The notes beneath the pieces are model-generated. The model was not told the DNA's origin, made no database searches, and worked only from the letters and a program-made list of their open reading frames with translations. From Arachis hypogaea (taxonomy: Eukaryota; Streptophyta; Magnoliopsida; Fabales; Fabaceae): a DNA stretch of 64,000 bases. A program made the position numbers and the translations under genes. Below are positions 11,071 through 27,101 of the stretch, in pieces. The stretch spans positions 1,741,001 to 1,805,000 of the forward strand of contig NC_092048.1 of assembly GCF_003086295.3 (NCBI RefSeq). Direction: 5' to 3'. The stretch's first letter is position 1. Each line of letters opens with the position of its first letter.

Positions 11071-11600
11071 ATCTCTCCCTTGATGACAAATATGATAAAA
11101 GAGGATAATTGAAATTAAACAGTAATTTAAATGAGTTGAGAACACTTCTCTTTGCTGACCATTTGAAATGTGTAGTACTCCCCCTCAATGTTAGCAGTTC
11201 TCTCCCCCTTAATCATGGCTTACATCTTCAAATGGATAAAGCTTAAAACAGCCAAGACCAACTTTTTCAAGTAATATATTACAGTAACAATGACTTCTAA
11301 TCACAAAGCAATTAACACCAACCATGACAAACAGCACAGGGCAAATTAAAGTTAAGCATAGTAATAAGAATCAAGCATCATTGTCCTTAAACTAAGCCAA
11401 TGCTAACATACCATCTTTCTTTTCTCCCCCTTTTGTCATCAAGGTGGAAAAAGATCCTGCAAAAAATTTTGTTAGTGGCGATCCAAAAAGTTATCAAGCA
11501 GTAAGGTAGTTATGGGTTACAGTCATCCAAATAAAACAAAAAGAGTTAAAAAAAAAAAATCAAATGTATAGACGAGATGAAATGTTCTAGGCATCAGAGT
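11071..11600 (-). mobile_element. Remnant of retrotransposon internal region next to the 3' LTR
   Basis: Just inside the LTR is the polypurine tract, with TTTGTCATCAAGGGAGAG on the minus strand, and a second TTGTCATCA...GGGGGAG-like stretch near 11430. These are typical of the spacer between pol and 3' LTR in SIRE/Maximus Copia elements. No readable gag or pol is left. Confidence 0.55.
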
Positions 11601-11617
11601 CTGAATCAACGGAATTT

Positions 11618-12225
11618 CAAGTTGATCATATTAATATTTTCATCACTTTAATTACTAATGGCATCAGAATTTATTAATATGTCATATTAAGTCATATCAT
11701 ACTGACCACAATACATATTTGACGGTTCTAATTAACTGCTAATATAGTAATTTTATGAAATTAAATTACATTAATTTAAAATTAATCTAATTTCATAAAT
11801 TTATTATATTAGTAGTCAATTAAAACTATTAGATGTATATTATGCTGTTACTTAATATGTTGCAACAATAAATTTTGATACTGTCAACAATAAAAGTGGC
11901 AAAAAGACTAATATGATTAATTTAAAATATTTGAAAAACAAATTTAATTAAAAAAACTTTCAAGAACTAACTTGAAAAACGAGTAATTTTTTAGGCTGCA
12001 TTTATTTCTAAGAATAGGATAAGATAAGACACTGAGAACAATAAACAAAGGCCAAAGACACAAAATTTAGTATTCTTGTATTTTGTTTTGTGATAAAATA
12101 AAATAAATTATAAAAATTTAATTTATTCTCATTTTTTTCGTTCATAACATTTGAGAAAAAAATATAATAACAAAAAATATAATTATAAAAAATTAACAAA
12201 AATAATAAAAAAATTTTAAAAATAA
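11618..12225. repeat. Right member of a ~600-bp direct repeat
   Basis: Same sequence and orientation as 9100-9835, without the ~118-bp internal duplication. The pair brackets the truncated LTR element. Confidence 0.75.
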
Positions 12226-12401
12226 ATTATGTTATTTATTAGTATCTTTGTGTCCTTCCTGTTAGAATAGACACAAAATACACTAATTCAATATTTCTAA
12301 ACACAATATTTTTATTTATGTCTTATCTATCAAACACAATTTTATATCTTTTAATTTATATGTGTTTTTGTCTTAGTGTCATGTAAACAAACACGACCTA
12401 A
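11991..12401. mobile_element. ~410-bp MITE with imperfect inverted ends
   Basis: The left end reads TTAGGCTGCATTTATTT and the right end, reverse-complemented, TTAGGTCGTGTTTGTTT. The arms share the 'agacact-aga' and 'gataaga' motifs in inverted order. The superfamily is not certain; the TA-type flank would fit a Tc1/Mariner or Harbinger relative. A half copy lies at about 9603-9866. Confidence 0.6.
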
Positions 12402-12730
12402 AGACGAATTTAACCATTTACTTGTAATAAAAAAAAAAGGATAGATAGTACTCCATATCATCTCATTACTTAAGCAACAAATGCACTTTCATTGGGCATA
12501 ACAACGAAATTGGGAACACTAAAAGTCCATCCTAAAAAAAAGCATCATCACTTATTGACTGACCATTGATATGCTCACTATTAATTAGAACAAAACAAGA
12601 AGGAAAAACGTTAAATTCTTATTTGATCGGTCCATAAATACATCACATTTTTACCAAATCTCTTCACATTCATCCTACCTAGTTTGATCCACCAAAGTTT
12701 GTCTCATCATTTTCTTTTTACCTAAGAAAA
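12402..12730 (+). promoter_or_regulatory. Remnant promoter of exonuclease copy C
   Basis: About 12485-12550 matches, in inverted orientation, the block upstream of copies A and B (tagg-tggact with cccaatg nearby). ATAAATA at 12634-12640 is the probable TATA box. This shows that the promoter moved together with the gene. Confidence 0.5.
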
Positions 12731-13326
12731 ATGTATAGAACATCATCAAGGATCCATAGATTTGGCAATAGTAGTAGTAATAGTAATAGTGGTGCTTCCA
12801 AATACACAATCAACTTTGGTGGAAAAGCAATTGAAACAACAGTTACAAACAAAGCCATCATTGTAGATCAATGGATTGAAGAAATCAATGTTCTTTATGC
12901 TGGAAAATCAACCGTAGTAGTTGGTTTAGATGTTGAATGGAGGCCAAATTATTCTCGTTACATGGACAACAACAATTTGACAATTTGACACTTTCTCTCA
13001 AGAACTTCCTCATGAACCCTAATTTCATTTTTGTGGGAGTTGACGTTGGTGATGATATTTCTAAGATTAGAAATGAGTATGATCTCAATTGTGGTGTACA
13101 TGCCGATATTAGAGAGCTTGCAATGGAAAAATGGCCCGGCCGGTTTCGCCGGCTGGGGTTGAAGGATCTGGCTAAGGATGTGGTTGGTTTGAGTATGAAG
13201 AAGCCTAAGCATGTGAGTATGAGTAATTGGGAAGCTAGGGTTTTGAGCATTGAGCAAGTTGAGTATGCATGCATTGATGCCCATGCTTCTTATAAGATTG
13301 GTCACAAGCTTCTCATGGATGATTAA
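12731..13326 (+). pseudogene. WRN/WEX-like exonuclease, copy C, broken by an internal deletion
   Basis: A paralogue in opposite orientation to copies A and B. The first part (12731-12988) gives a normal N-terminus with SGASKYTI and motif I GLDVEW, then runs into a stop. The second part (readable from about 12975 to 13326 in another frame) gives the DNLTLSLKNFLMNPNF region, motif II FVGVDVGDDISK and motif III YACIDAH. Compared with copy A, about 75 bp coding for the NKSATLQLC...LQLFYI strand are deleted, which changes the frame. A TATA-like ATAAATA at 12634-12640 and an upstream block matching the promoters of A and B remain. No full-length domain can be made. Confidence 0.85.
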
Positions 13327-14958
13327 TCACTTGGTCATGATGAATCATGTTTAATTAGTTTGTTTTATATGGTTTTTTTCTTTATTTTGTGTCCTTATTA
13401 ATCCTTTTTGTCATTAGTACTAAGTGCCTAGAGCTAGAGTGATGAAGAAACCTAATGATAGTAGTTGACGTACTAGTTGTTGCTTGTTTTGATTTAGAAA
13501 TTAAAGTTTTTGAATCATGTTTCTTGCAATTAGAAGTTTTGTGATTATGTTAATTAAATATTTTAACTATTTGGAGTGATGATGATAGTGATTTGTCTTT
13601 TAGAAAAAAAATGGAAAAGAAGAAGAAAAGTAAAAACTAAAATAAGTGTTTTGCTTGCATTAATTACAACCAATATAAAAGATTTTTTTTTCCTAAGAGG
13701 AATGCAATAACCTTCAATAAATAAATATGTAAATTACTATAATTTTACCAAAGAAAAAAAAAAATAATAATATTCTTAGTCACCAAAAAAAAAAGAAAAA
13801 TAATATTCTTAGAATCATTTTTCTCTTCACATGTCAATTTTTTTTTAATAATTGCTTTACATATAATAAACCAATTCATGTTACTAATTTCACTAAAGAC
13901 TAAATAACAAAAAATAATTTATATTAATAATAATTTTAATATTTTAATTTAATAATTTACTAAATAATATCAAAACTTAAAAATTGAAAAAACCGGCCCA
14001 ACCTGTTAACAAGTGTGTAGATATGTGATAGATACCATTTCTATTTTTGTAGAGTTCAAATGTGATTTCCCTTCTATAAAATAAAATATAGTTGTCCCGT
14101 TTTTGGTGAATCCCAGTAGTTAAATTAAGGGATAAGGCATTCACGTTTTTCTCAATAAGACAAATGAGTAACAGCCACTAGTATAAATTCTTTATTTGAG
14201 GTACTTCATTAACAAATCAAAGAGGGAAAAGATGGTAAATTATTGATCTATTAAAATATATTTATCTCCTTGTAATGAACATTAACTATATTGTCTTATA
14301 TTAGGTGTGTGTGATAAACATATGCTACTTATATTATTTTTAATTATTTATAAATAGATTTCAAGCTATTAATATATATTTATTATTCCCTAATAAGCTT
14401 TGCCAACAATTAAAAAGATAAATAAAATTCCAAATTAATTTTAATTTTTTTTAGTGATCACTTTAGTTTTTTTTAAGTGAATATCCCATCCGACCCCTGT
14501 TATTTCAAAAGGACGACGAGACTTTCAAGAAAAAAAAATTTCAATCCGATCATTGATCTTTTTTTTATTGATTAGTCACTGTGCCAGAAAAAATAACATT
14601 AACTTTTTTTTTTTACACAGAGACTTTGTTGTCCTTTTGAGATAATTATTAATGGTCGGGTTGAGACTTTTTTTATTAAGGGTCTCGTTATCTTTCGAAG
14701 TAATTATCAGGAGCTGTTTTCGGTTTTATTATATTTTTTTCTTATTTTTTTCCTTCACCCTTATCATCTCATTCTTGCCAACAATTCTAAAAATAGAAAA
14801 ATCAAATTAATTTTAACTGTTTTAATTATCACTTTAATTTTTTTTTGTTTTTACTTTTTTACCCTAATAATTCTCAAACTTCAAGATCATAATTAAGCTC
14901 ATTCTTGCACTTTGCATACAAAGAACACACTTCTTCTTCCCCTCTTTGTTTCTACAAA
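13327..14958. other. Non-coding spacer before the P450 gene
   Basis: No gene is seen. About 14485-14670 shows an imperfect inverted repeat (ccgacccctgttatttcaaa against the complement of tttgagataattattaatgg), probably a worn MITE. The last ~60 bp before 14959 form the P450 leader. Confidence 0.4.
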
Positions 14959-17293
14959 ATGTCTCTTCTCACATGGCTTAAGGAAGAAAGACTTACTACA
15001 CCATTTTTCTTCATCTCCACACTAATTTTCCTCATTCTATTAACAAAGTTCCTCTTCACAAACAATTCAAGAAACAAGAAAAAAAGAAAATCCAAAAACA
15101 ATATAAAAAATCTTCCTCCAAGTCCACCAAAACTTCCCATAATTGGAAACCTCCACCAACTAGGCAAAAACCCCCACATTTCTCTTCAAACACTTTCACA
15201 AAAATATGGGCCAATAATTCACCTTCAACTAGGTGAAGTCCCAACAGTGGTTGTTTCATCATCTAAGGTTGCAAAAGAAGTGCTTAGAACACATGATCTT
15301 GCACTTGCAAGCCGTCCACAACTATATTCAGCTAAGTACCTTTTCTACAATTGCACTAATGTTGTGTTCTCTCCCTATGGTGCTTATTGGAGGCATATTA
15401 GAAAGATTTGCATACTTGAGATTCTAAGTTCCAAAAGGGTACAATCATATAGTTCTGCTAGGGAACAAGAAGTTGCTCGTTTAGTTCAAAGGGTAAGATA
15501 GGTATTTGAATCATTTTCACATGAATAAGAATATGGAATTAACTTTTAATTAGTTAATATTAGTTATTTTTTTAATATAAAATTATTTTTTTTAATCTTT
15601 ATTTTTTGAAAATAAAATTTAGAATTTTTGAGAGAAATTTAGGATTTATAATTTATAATAAAAAATAATTAATTTTCTAATTTTGAGTAATTCTTTGAAC
15701 ATTAGAAGTTTTAATATAATATAAATATTTATTTTAAAAAATTAGAGATATATCTGAAAACTCAGGTACAATCGATTTCACGTAAAGTTGATAGTTGAGA
15801 GCAGCCGTTAGATGAAAATTTAATCAAATCAGTCAAATCATCTTACGGCTCTCAGTTATCAACTTCACCTGAAGTCGACTGCACCTGAGTTTCCAACATA
15901 TTAAGGATCCTACTAATTTTAGAGTGTCTGTGCATCATAGGTTGCAGAGACTTATCCAAGAGCTTGTAATCTTTCTAGGATGCTTGGACTGTACGCAAAC
16001 GATATTCTCTGTCGCGTCGCATTTGGAAGAGATTTTTCGGTAGAAGGAGAGTACCAAAGACATGGATTCCAGAAGATGCTTGATGAGTACCAAGAACTAC
16101 TTGGAGGGTTCAGTGTTGGTGACTTCTTTCCTTCATTGGAGTTCATACATGGCTTAACAGGTGCGAAATCGAGGCTTAAAGAAACTTCTAGAAGATTTGA
16201 TCAGCTCTTTGATCAGATATTGGATGAACATAAAGGATGTAATAATAATAAGGTGGATGAAGAAAAGGACCTTGTTGATGTTTTGCTTGAAGTTCAGAAG
16301 AATGGCTCACATGAAATGCCTCTCACCACTGATAATATCAAAGCAATTATTTTGGTTAGTGATAAAGCCTTATATAATCATGTTTAGATATATTGATTTA
16401 AAACCATCTTGGGTTGGTCGAGCTCACTCGTCCGCTTAAGCAAGTGTCGGGGGTTCGAATCCCGCCTTGTGCATGCAGCAACCTATTAGCCAGCGGCAGA
16501 CCCTTAAATGGAGCTCCGATCCGCGACGGATTAATCCTTGGCCTGTCAGGCTGGAGGATACCGTGGGCAACCAAAAAAAGATATGTTGATTTAAAAATTT
16601 ACCAAAAAATGACAGTAACATATAAAACAGAGCAAAAACCGATGAAATAAGTGATAACATTTTTACTTTCAATGATTGCAGGACATGTTTGCTGCAGGAA
16701 CTGATACAACATTCATTACCCTTGATTGGGGAATGACAGAACTTGTAATGAACCCACAAATTATGAAAAGGGCACAAAAAGAAATAAGAGACATCATGGG
16801 AGAAAGAAAAGTTATCCTAGAGAGTGATCTTCACCAATTTCACTACATGAAAGCCATAATCAAAGAAGTGTTCCGGCTACACCCTCCGGTGCCGGTTTTA
16901 GTCCCGAGAGAATCCATGGAAGACATAGTCCTAGAAGGATTCGAGATCCCGGCAAGAACAAGATTCTTTGTCAATGCTTGGGCTATAGGAAGGGATCCTG
17001 AGAGTTGGGAAGATCCTAATGAGTTTAAACCAGAGAGGTTCTTAGGGAGTGATGTTGATTATAAAGGGAATGATTTTGAGTTGATTCCATTTGGAGCAGG
17101 GAGACGAGGGTGTCCGGCGATTGCGTTCGCGGCCGCAGTTATTGAACTTGGTCTGGCTCGGCTGCTACATAGTTTTGATTGGGAGCTTCCTCATGGTGTT
17201 AAAGCTCAAGATTTGGACCTCACGGATGTCTTTGGAATTTCCATGCATAGGAGAGAAAATCTTCATGTTGTTGCTAAGCCATATTTTCCATAA
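14959..17293 (+). CDS. Cytochrome P450, CYP71 family (three exons)
   Basis: Exons 14959-15492, 15941-16354 and 16682-17293 give 519 aa. Start: the ATG at 14959 opens a membrane anchor (residues ~15-33), then a basic stretch and the Pro hinge LPPSPPKLPIIGNLHQLG; an in-frame upstream ATG at 14905 would only add residues before the anchor. I-helix AGTDTT begins exon 3. ExxR is KEVFR, then FKPERF, then the heme loop PFGAGRRGCPAI with the Cys ligand. The CPAI variant is common in CYP71A-type enzymes. The second intron is at the conserved A-type position; the first, after VQR, is an extra one. Intron 1 carries a MITE and intron 2 a SINE. It should be an ER-bound monooxygenase of specialised metabolism; the substrate cannot be told. 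Confidence 0.9.
15755..15895. mobile_element. MITE copy in P450 intron 1
   Basis: Same foldback family as 4110-4256, with ends GAAAACTCAGGTACA and, inverted, GGAAACTCAGGTGCAG, and the GAGAGC-GCCGTTAGATG arms. The target duplication is not clear. Confidence 0.8.
16402..16578 (+). mobile_element. tRNA-derived SINE in P450 intron 2
   Basis: Contains an A box (GGTCGAGCTCACTCG) and a B box (GGGTTCGAATCCC) of a Pol III promoter, a body with GCGACGGATTAATCCTTGGCC, and an A-rich end. It is flanked by a 17-bp direct repeat with one mismatch (gatatattgatttaaaa, near 16385-16401, and gatatgttgatttaaaa, near 16580-16596). It is not a tRNA gene: there is no cloverleaf. Confidence 0.85.
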
Positions 17294-17712
17294 CACTTAA
17301 GAGTTTAATTAGTATGTTAATTAGTAATTAGTTAGTGTTAAGGAGTTCTTAAGGTGATTTGTAAGTCAATGACTCCCTAGTCAGGTAGCAAAGTCAATTA
17401 GAAAAGAAGTGTTACTATGTAAGAACTAAAAAGCTTAATGGGATTAGTATGATATGTAAGAAGAATTTAAATTGGAATAACTGATTCGTATATGTTATTT
17501 TAGATGATTATTCACGTAATTAATATAAAAAATAATATATTAAAATTAAATTTATATTAAGACATACATTGAAATATAAAATAGAAAGTGATTTTTTGTA
17601 AATATTATAGTTTGGAATTGAATGAACTTGTAATTCAATGAATTTTCCATTATCTCAAGCGTTGATATTTTTGGTTTTGCTCAAATTGATTTTGTATGTC
17701 TTGGAAGGCATT

Positions 17713-17745
<33 letters not shown>

Positions 17746-17899
17746 TTAGGGGTCAGTAATTTTTGTGTTTTGTGGCCAGCATTTAACCATAAAAAAATGA
17801 GTAATTTTCTACTATTGAATGTAATCTCACACCATTAAAAACACTATTGATGACCAATTGATAATTAGAAAATACAAAAGTTGTTGCCCCCTAACATTC

Positions 17900-17933
<34 letters not shown>

Positions 17934-18393
17934 TATATATCGGATTAGGGGATAATGTGGGCAACAAAAAAATGTCTAGTTTAAATCAAATTATATATAT
18001 ATATATATATGAATATATATCGGGTTAGGGGATAATGTGGGCAACAAAAAAATGTCTAGTTTAAATCAAATTAAATATATAAAAAATAACAAAGGTTATT
18101 ATTTTGGAATTGGCATGATTTTAATCCAAATTATTTAAATAATATCATAATATATACATGATTAAATAATGTAAAAAATATTTATACTAATAATAATGAA
18201 ATAAAATTAAATTCACCAAATGTTAAAAAAAATAAAATTCACTTTTCTAGGTTTTTTTAATTCTTAAGTGTGATTTATGGTGGATAAATATTTTTGTTTT
18301 TATTTAAATTAAAAAATTATTTAATGTTTTACGATAAGTATATATAAGCAAAAAAATTCAGACAAAATTATTCTCCACATCACAGATCATCCA
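17294..18393. other. Spacer with microsatellites, a MITE and an 80-bp tandem duplication
   Basis: (AT)n runs sit at 17717-17741, 17905-17930 and 17991-18010. About 17746-17896 is a small foldback element with ends TTAGGGGTCAGTAATTTTTG and, inverted, TTAGGGGGCAACAACTTTTG. About 17931-18090 holds two copies of an 80-bp unit (gaatatatatcgg...aaatcaaatta). A TATATAA at about 18336-18345 is the likely HAM TATA box, ~50 bp before its ATG. Confidence 0.6.
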
Positions 18394-22542
<4,149 letters not shown>

Positions 22543-23302
22543 GGCAAGAGCTACCTACTATTTATGTAACTTTGATGAACTTGTATATATAGATTTTAGG
22601 TTAGGTTGGTTAGTTGTTTTAGCACTACCCCCTTTGTGTATTAACAAATAACAAATACATGGTCTTGTAAAGATCTTAGCTGAGCTTAGGAACACACTGA
22701 TTGTTATAAGCTGAATCATTCTTACCTGTTTAAATTCATGACTCAATGTATTTGTGCTTAATTTCAACAAAAGGAAAAGAGAATACTTGGAAATCGACCT
22801 TTAATATTTTTAAAAAAAATGGAAATTGGTAACAATTAGATTTAGTTCTTCCTTTTCTTATGAGCAATGTACTAAATCGCCTCTTTTGGTGCAGTTTGAG
22901 AGGCATGTATTGTATTCTCTTTTTTACGGTATCTTGTGCAAGTTAAAGATTAATTTGTTGCAAATTTGTGCTCGATTTAAGAGATAACATATTGAATTAG
23001 ATTCTGAAATTAATATGACAACATTTTGTCATATAAGAGACCCAAAACTAAAAGGAGTTCCCAATCAAACTTGCATTTACAAGCCACCAAAATACTAGAA
23101 TTAAGATGAGAAAAACTCGATCTATGAAAAGTTGAAAACCACTAAAAGAGAGATATGCTATAAGGCTCTTGCAATGGTTGGTCATCAGAACACAAAATTG
23201 GTTTCCTTAGCCTACTGTTTCCTCTATATGCTCATCCATGACTAGCAACACTGTTTAACAAAAAGGGTTAGTCACTTCATGTTCAAGCAAACCATAGTAA
23301 CC
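22543..23302. other. Convergent 3' region between HAM and the rhodanese gene
   Basis: The 3' untranslated regions of two convergent genes; no other gene is seen. The two stop codons are 760 bp apart, so the transcripts may overlap. Confidence 0.6.
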
Positions 23303-26300
23303 CTAATGACTCCTGATATCCTGGATATAGCGACCAATTTGCTGCGCACCGAGATATAACGCATCTACCGCAAGAAAGACTCCAAGCTGTGAGGAAATGA
23401 TCAAACATACAAAACATCATGATTGAGAAAACAAGAGTTGCGACTAACAGAAAGAAATATAGATTTCGCAAATTACCAGCCGTGCCGAGAACACTAATCT
23501 ATAACCCCAACCTTCCTTCGCTGCAGCCGCTCTTTGCTGATCAGTCCAACTGGATAATCATGAAAACATAAATTTTGCATTTCCAGTAGTAATATAATGA
23601 AACTATATTTAAATGGTGCACATAATGATTATGTTGTTTCAATTTTATATATAAATCCCCTTTTTATATTCCAATCATTTTTCTATCATGCAATGCAGCC
23701 ATAAAATCTAGCTACACAGTTTTGTATTATCAACAAGCAAAGACAGGACATTATTAAGATTTGTATCTCATGCTGAAATCTTCCAAACTTCTTTGTCTTT
23801 GCAATTTATGTACTCACATGCTTATAATGACAATTTGAATATTTTCAAAATGTTATTTGATTTCATCTTAAAAAAGGAAAATCACAATAAAATTACCACA
23901 ATAAAAGTTTTGCATGTTTTTCCAGCCAATTAATAAGTTCATAACTGTTAAAAGAAGCAAAAAAGTCAAGCATAGCAAGAACTTCTTTTGATTAAAAAAA
24001 ATGCACACAGTATACAATAATTCATACTTTATAAAATTGAAAAAGCTTTAAATTGACAAGGCAAACCACATCATATTACATGCACTAAGAGAGATATAGT
24101 TGAGATTAGATAGTCACCCAAGGAATTCTGAAACGCCACCAATTCCGGCAAACTTAAGAGGCATAGGACCCTCTACGATGAGATCCTGCTCCGCAGTAAT
24201 AACGAGAGCCGAGAATGCATAACACTCGTCAGATAAGCTAATTTTCATTTCCAAAGTACAATAGAATACCAAAAAAAATGTAAAATTGGAAAACATGCCT
24301 CGTCATCAGCAGCCTCTAATCCTCCTTGAACCCAGAACAGGTTTTGATAGCCGGCGTTGTACAACAGTTCACAGGCAGCTAATGATCTGAGCAGAAAATA
24401 AGGTTCAGAACTACTCAAGGACTGTGTTCGGCAACAGTGAAATGATCTGAGAATTTTCTTTTATGCATGCAAACTAATTCAACTGGTGCAACAGCTAGAA
24501 AATTAGTACTGAATGTGTTGCAAGGGAATGGAAAATTAGTACAAATAACGAATAGCAATTTAGCCTGCTAACAACTCGATTATGCGTACAAAAGCTCACC
24601 TCAGTCCCTTCTGGCATGCAACTATCAATTCTGTATCTTTCGGGAACTTCTCCTCGACTTTGGCTAAGAACTGGCTGTTGGAAAAAGGGAAAAGAATGAA
24701 TGCGGAAATTCTTGTACACAGATCATGAATTATGAAAGTAAAGGGGAAATTGTACTGTCTTTGCTTCGTACTAGTCGATATTACATACATGGCCTTGATT
24801 TGTAAAACCATACACTAACCTCATCTAAGGTTTTGAATGATACCGAACTCAATAACTTGAAATTTTTGTAAAATATGACATTGACCTTCCCTATAAAGTA
24901 TAAACATAACAGTAAGGTGCCGAATGTGACCTCACATGACCTTAGAGGAGTTCAGTGTAATTTATACAAAAAAAGTAATGATGGTTCATGATACCTATCA
25001 TAAGACAGTGTAGGCAAGCCACTCCACCAACCTCCTGTTTAACACAACATCAATTCAAATGCAGTAGATTTGTGCCGAAATGTTGAAAATTGCTGCATAA
25101 CTTCTGAAAGTCTAGAATGAAAAATTAATAATGGAAGAGCCAGCATGGATCTTTCATTTCAATACCCATAACGAAATTCGTGACTTTTCTTGGAATGCTT
25201 CCAGCATCTAGTCTTTTGTCAACATCAAATATCGGAATCCAGGTTGAACCTCTCACCCATGCCTAAAAATTATGCAAAAGGAAAAGACAATGAACATTAT
25301 AATGATAAGGAAAAGACCATAAGAATGAACACTAAGTTTTAGATTACGTATTCGCAAAAAGAACTGAATAAAGATGTGCAAATTATGCTTTTTAACAAAT
25401 GACAGCTACCAATGTCAATGACCATCATGATAATAATAATCATCATGTCTTGACACATACGGCACCATGTTTACGCAGTCGAATTATTTTTCTTTTGACC
25501 TCCTAAACTCCTACTTCAAGTAAATGGCTAACCAACATGTTCAATATATTTGCTAATATAGACAAACATAAGGAACAAGTAATACATCAAAAGAGAAACC
25601 TTGTTGTGCTCGTTCGACGGTCGAACATCAAGAAAGGGCTTGTTCGAAAGCTGAACTGCATAACCAGCTTCCCTTGGGGTAAGAACTTTAACCTTTCCAT
25701 CTCTTATCTACAAAAGAAAAAGGGTTAACTTAAATCAAAATGAGAGATCCAATATGATCAGCATCATGATCTAAACTCTAAATTCAAGAAGAAACCAATC
25801 ATAGACAAGAAGGCACCTTTCAAAAACAAAACCTTTATCATAATACTACACAAGTTCAGGCCTTTGAGATAATTACAAACAACAAACACAATTTACAACT
25901 GAAAATTCAACTCTATGAATTATAGTTACAAGCATAAAATTGAATAAAATTATTATTATTACCAGAGCTTCCCGTCTCTTTCTAGCAGCAGCCATGTCCC
26001 TCATTTGCTTCAATTCATAGTCCTCACTATCAGCTTGAACTCTAACAACACTCTTCTGCAAACAAAAAAGGGCACATCATACATAAACAAGGAAAAATCC
26101 ACAAACCCATCAATTAAAAAACAAAACTTGAATAAGAAAAGAGGGAGATTAAGAATGAATAATACCAAAGAGAGTGTTGTGGTGGCAGTGAGAGAAGGAG
26201 TGAGTTGTAAGGAAGAGAGAGAAGCATAGTGAGAAGTTGAAGAGAGAGAAGTGAAGTTGGAATTGGAATTTGTAAGGCTAACAATGTTTATGGGAAGAGA

Positions 26301-26312
26301 AACAGCTCCCAT
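23303..26312 (-). CDS. STR11: Chloroplast rhodanese-like protein (STR11 type)
   Basis: Ten exons on the minus strand: 26312-26166, 26055-25963, 25707-25600, 25262-25166, 25034-24995, 24674-24600, 24386-24299, 24185-24118, 23549-23477, 23386-23303; 290 aa. A Ser/Thr-rich start (MGAVSLPINIVSLTNSN) looks like a plastid transit peptide. One rhodanese domain follows, with PREAGYAVQL, FLDVRPSNEHNK and the active loop VACQKGLRS, whose Cys is at about residue 181. A C-terminal part (EFLGWTDQQRAAAAKEGWGYRL, then a hydrophobic LGVFLAVDALYLGA) could touch membrane. The ATG at 26312 was chosen over 26342 because it begins the transit-like sequence. Intron 7 appears to use a GC donor (GAG|GCATGT). The family transfers or carries persulfide sulfur; the substrate is unknown. 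The length and order fit Arabidopsis STR11, recalled from memory. Confidence 0.85.
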
Positions 26313-26365
26313 TATTATTATTATTAACACTGAAAACTGCAAAGTTCTTCAGAAATGAATGAATC

Positions 26366-26398
26366 AATGAAGAAGAAGAAGAAGAAGAAGAAGAAGAA
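26366..26398. repeat. GAA microsatellite upstream of the rhodanese gene
   Basis: A run of gaa triplets at the 5' side of the gene, probably in its 5' leader or core promoter. Confidence 0.7.
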
Positions 26399-27100
26399 AA
26401 GTTGAGGTTCTTATCATCCCCTACTCTATTTTGTCCTTTCTATCTTCACTTCTTCTGTTCTTCACTTTATTGTTCATGCTCAATTAACAAAGAAAATTCT
26501 CATTTTTATTAAAAAAAAAAAACTAAATATGTAAATATCAATAGAAATTATATTTATATCACTTTGGAAATAAAACTTATTTTTTTTACTTTCTATCATT
26601 TAGTTTTAATATAAAAAAATACAAAAGTATATACTATATACACATAAGTAATATATAAAAAATATTGGTAAAATATCTAATTTATTATGTTCATTTTGGA
26701 AAAGGACATTCTTGAGAGTTGAGAGCATATACTTTCAGTTTTAACTATCAATTTTAGTTCAATTTTATTTTGGTTTTCACAAAATATTATTTTAATATTT
26801 ATTAAATTATAATAAAAAATGAGTTAATATTAACGTGATTTATATGTGATAATTTTGTATTAAGATAAATTATAGTAAAATGAATGTTGTTTGGATTATA
26901 TTATTTAAAATTATATTTAAATAAAAATTATTAAAAAAAAAGACACCAATTTATAATTTTGTATCATTTAAAACCATATATTTTTTAACATTCTTTGACT
27001 ATAATTTTTTTTATAAAAAACTTAAATTTATGTGTTGAAATTTAGTATTTTTTTTGTCGTAATTTGTCGGTCCTCTTTTTAGTACAAATTTTAAATAAAA
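26399..27100. other. AT-rich non-coding sequence
   Basis: Upstream region of the rhodanese gene; nothing else can be supported. Confidence 0.4.
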
Positions 27101-27101
27101 A

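Noticed and set aside
16414..16500. Possible tRNA gene, because of a perfect B box
   Set aside because: No acceptor stem or cloverleaf; the body, tail and 17-bp flanking repeats show a SINE.
17086..17120. P450 heme loop with Ala instead of Gly after CysPro (CPAI)
   Set aside because: This variant is known in CYP71A-type enzymes and does not indicate loss of function.
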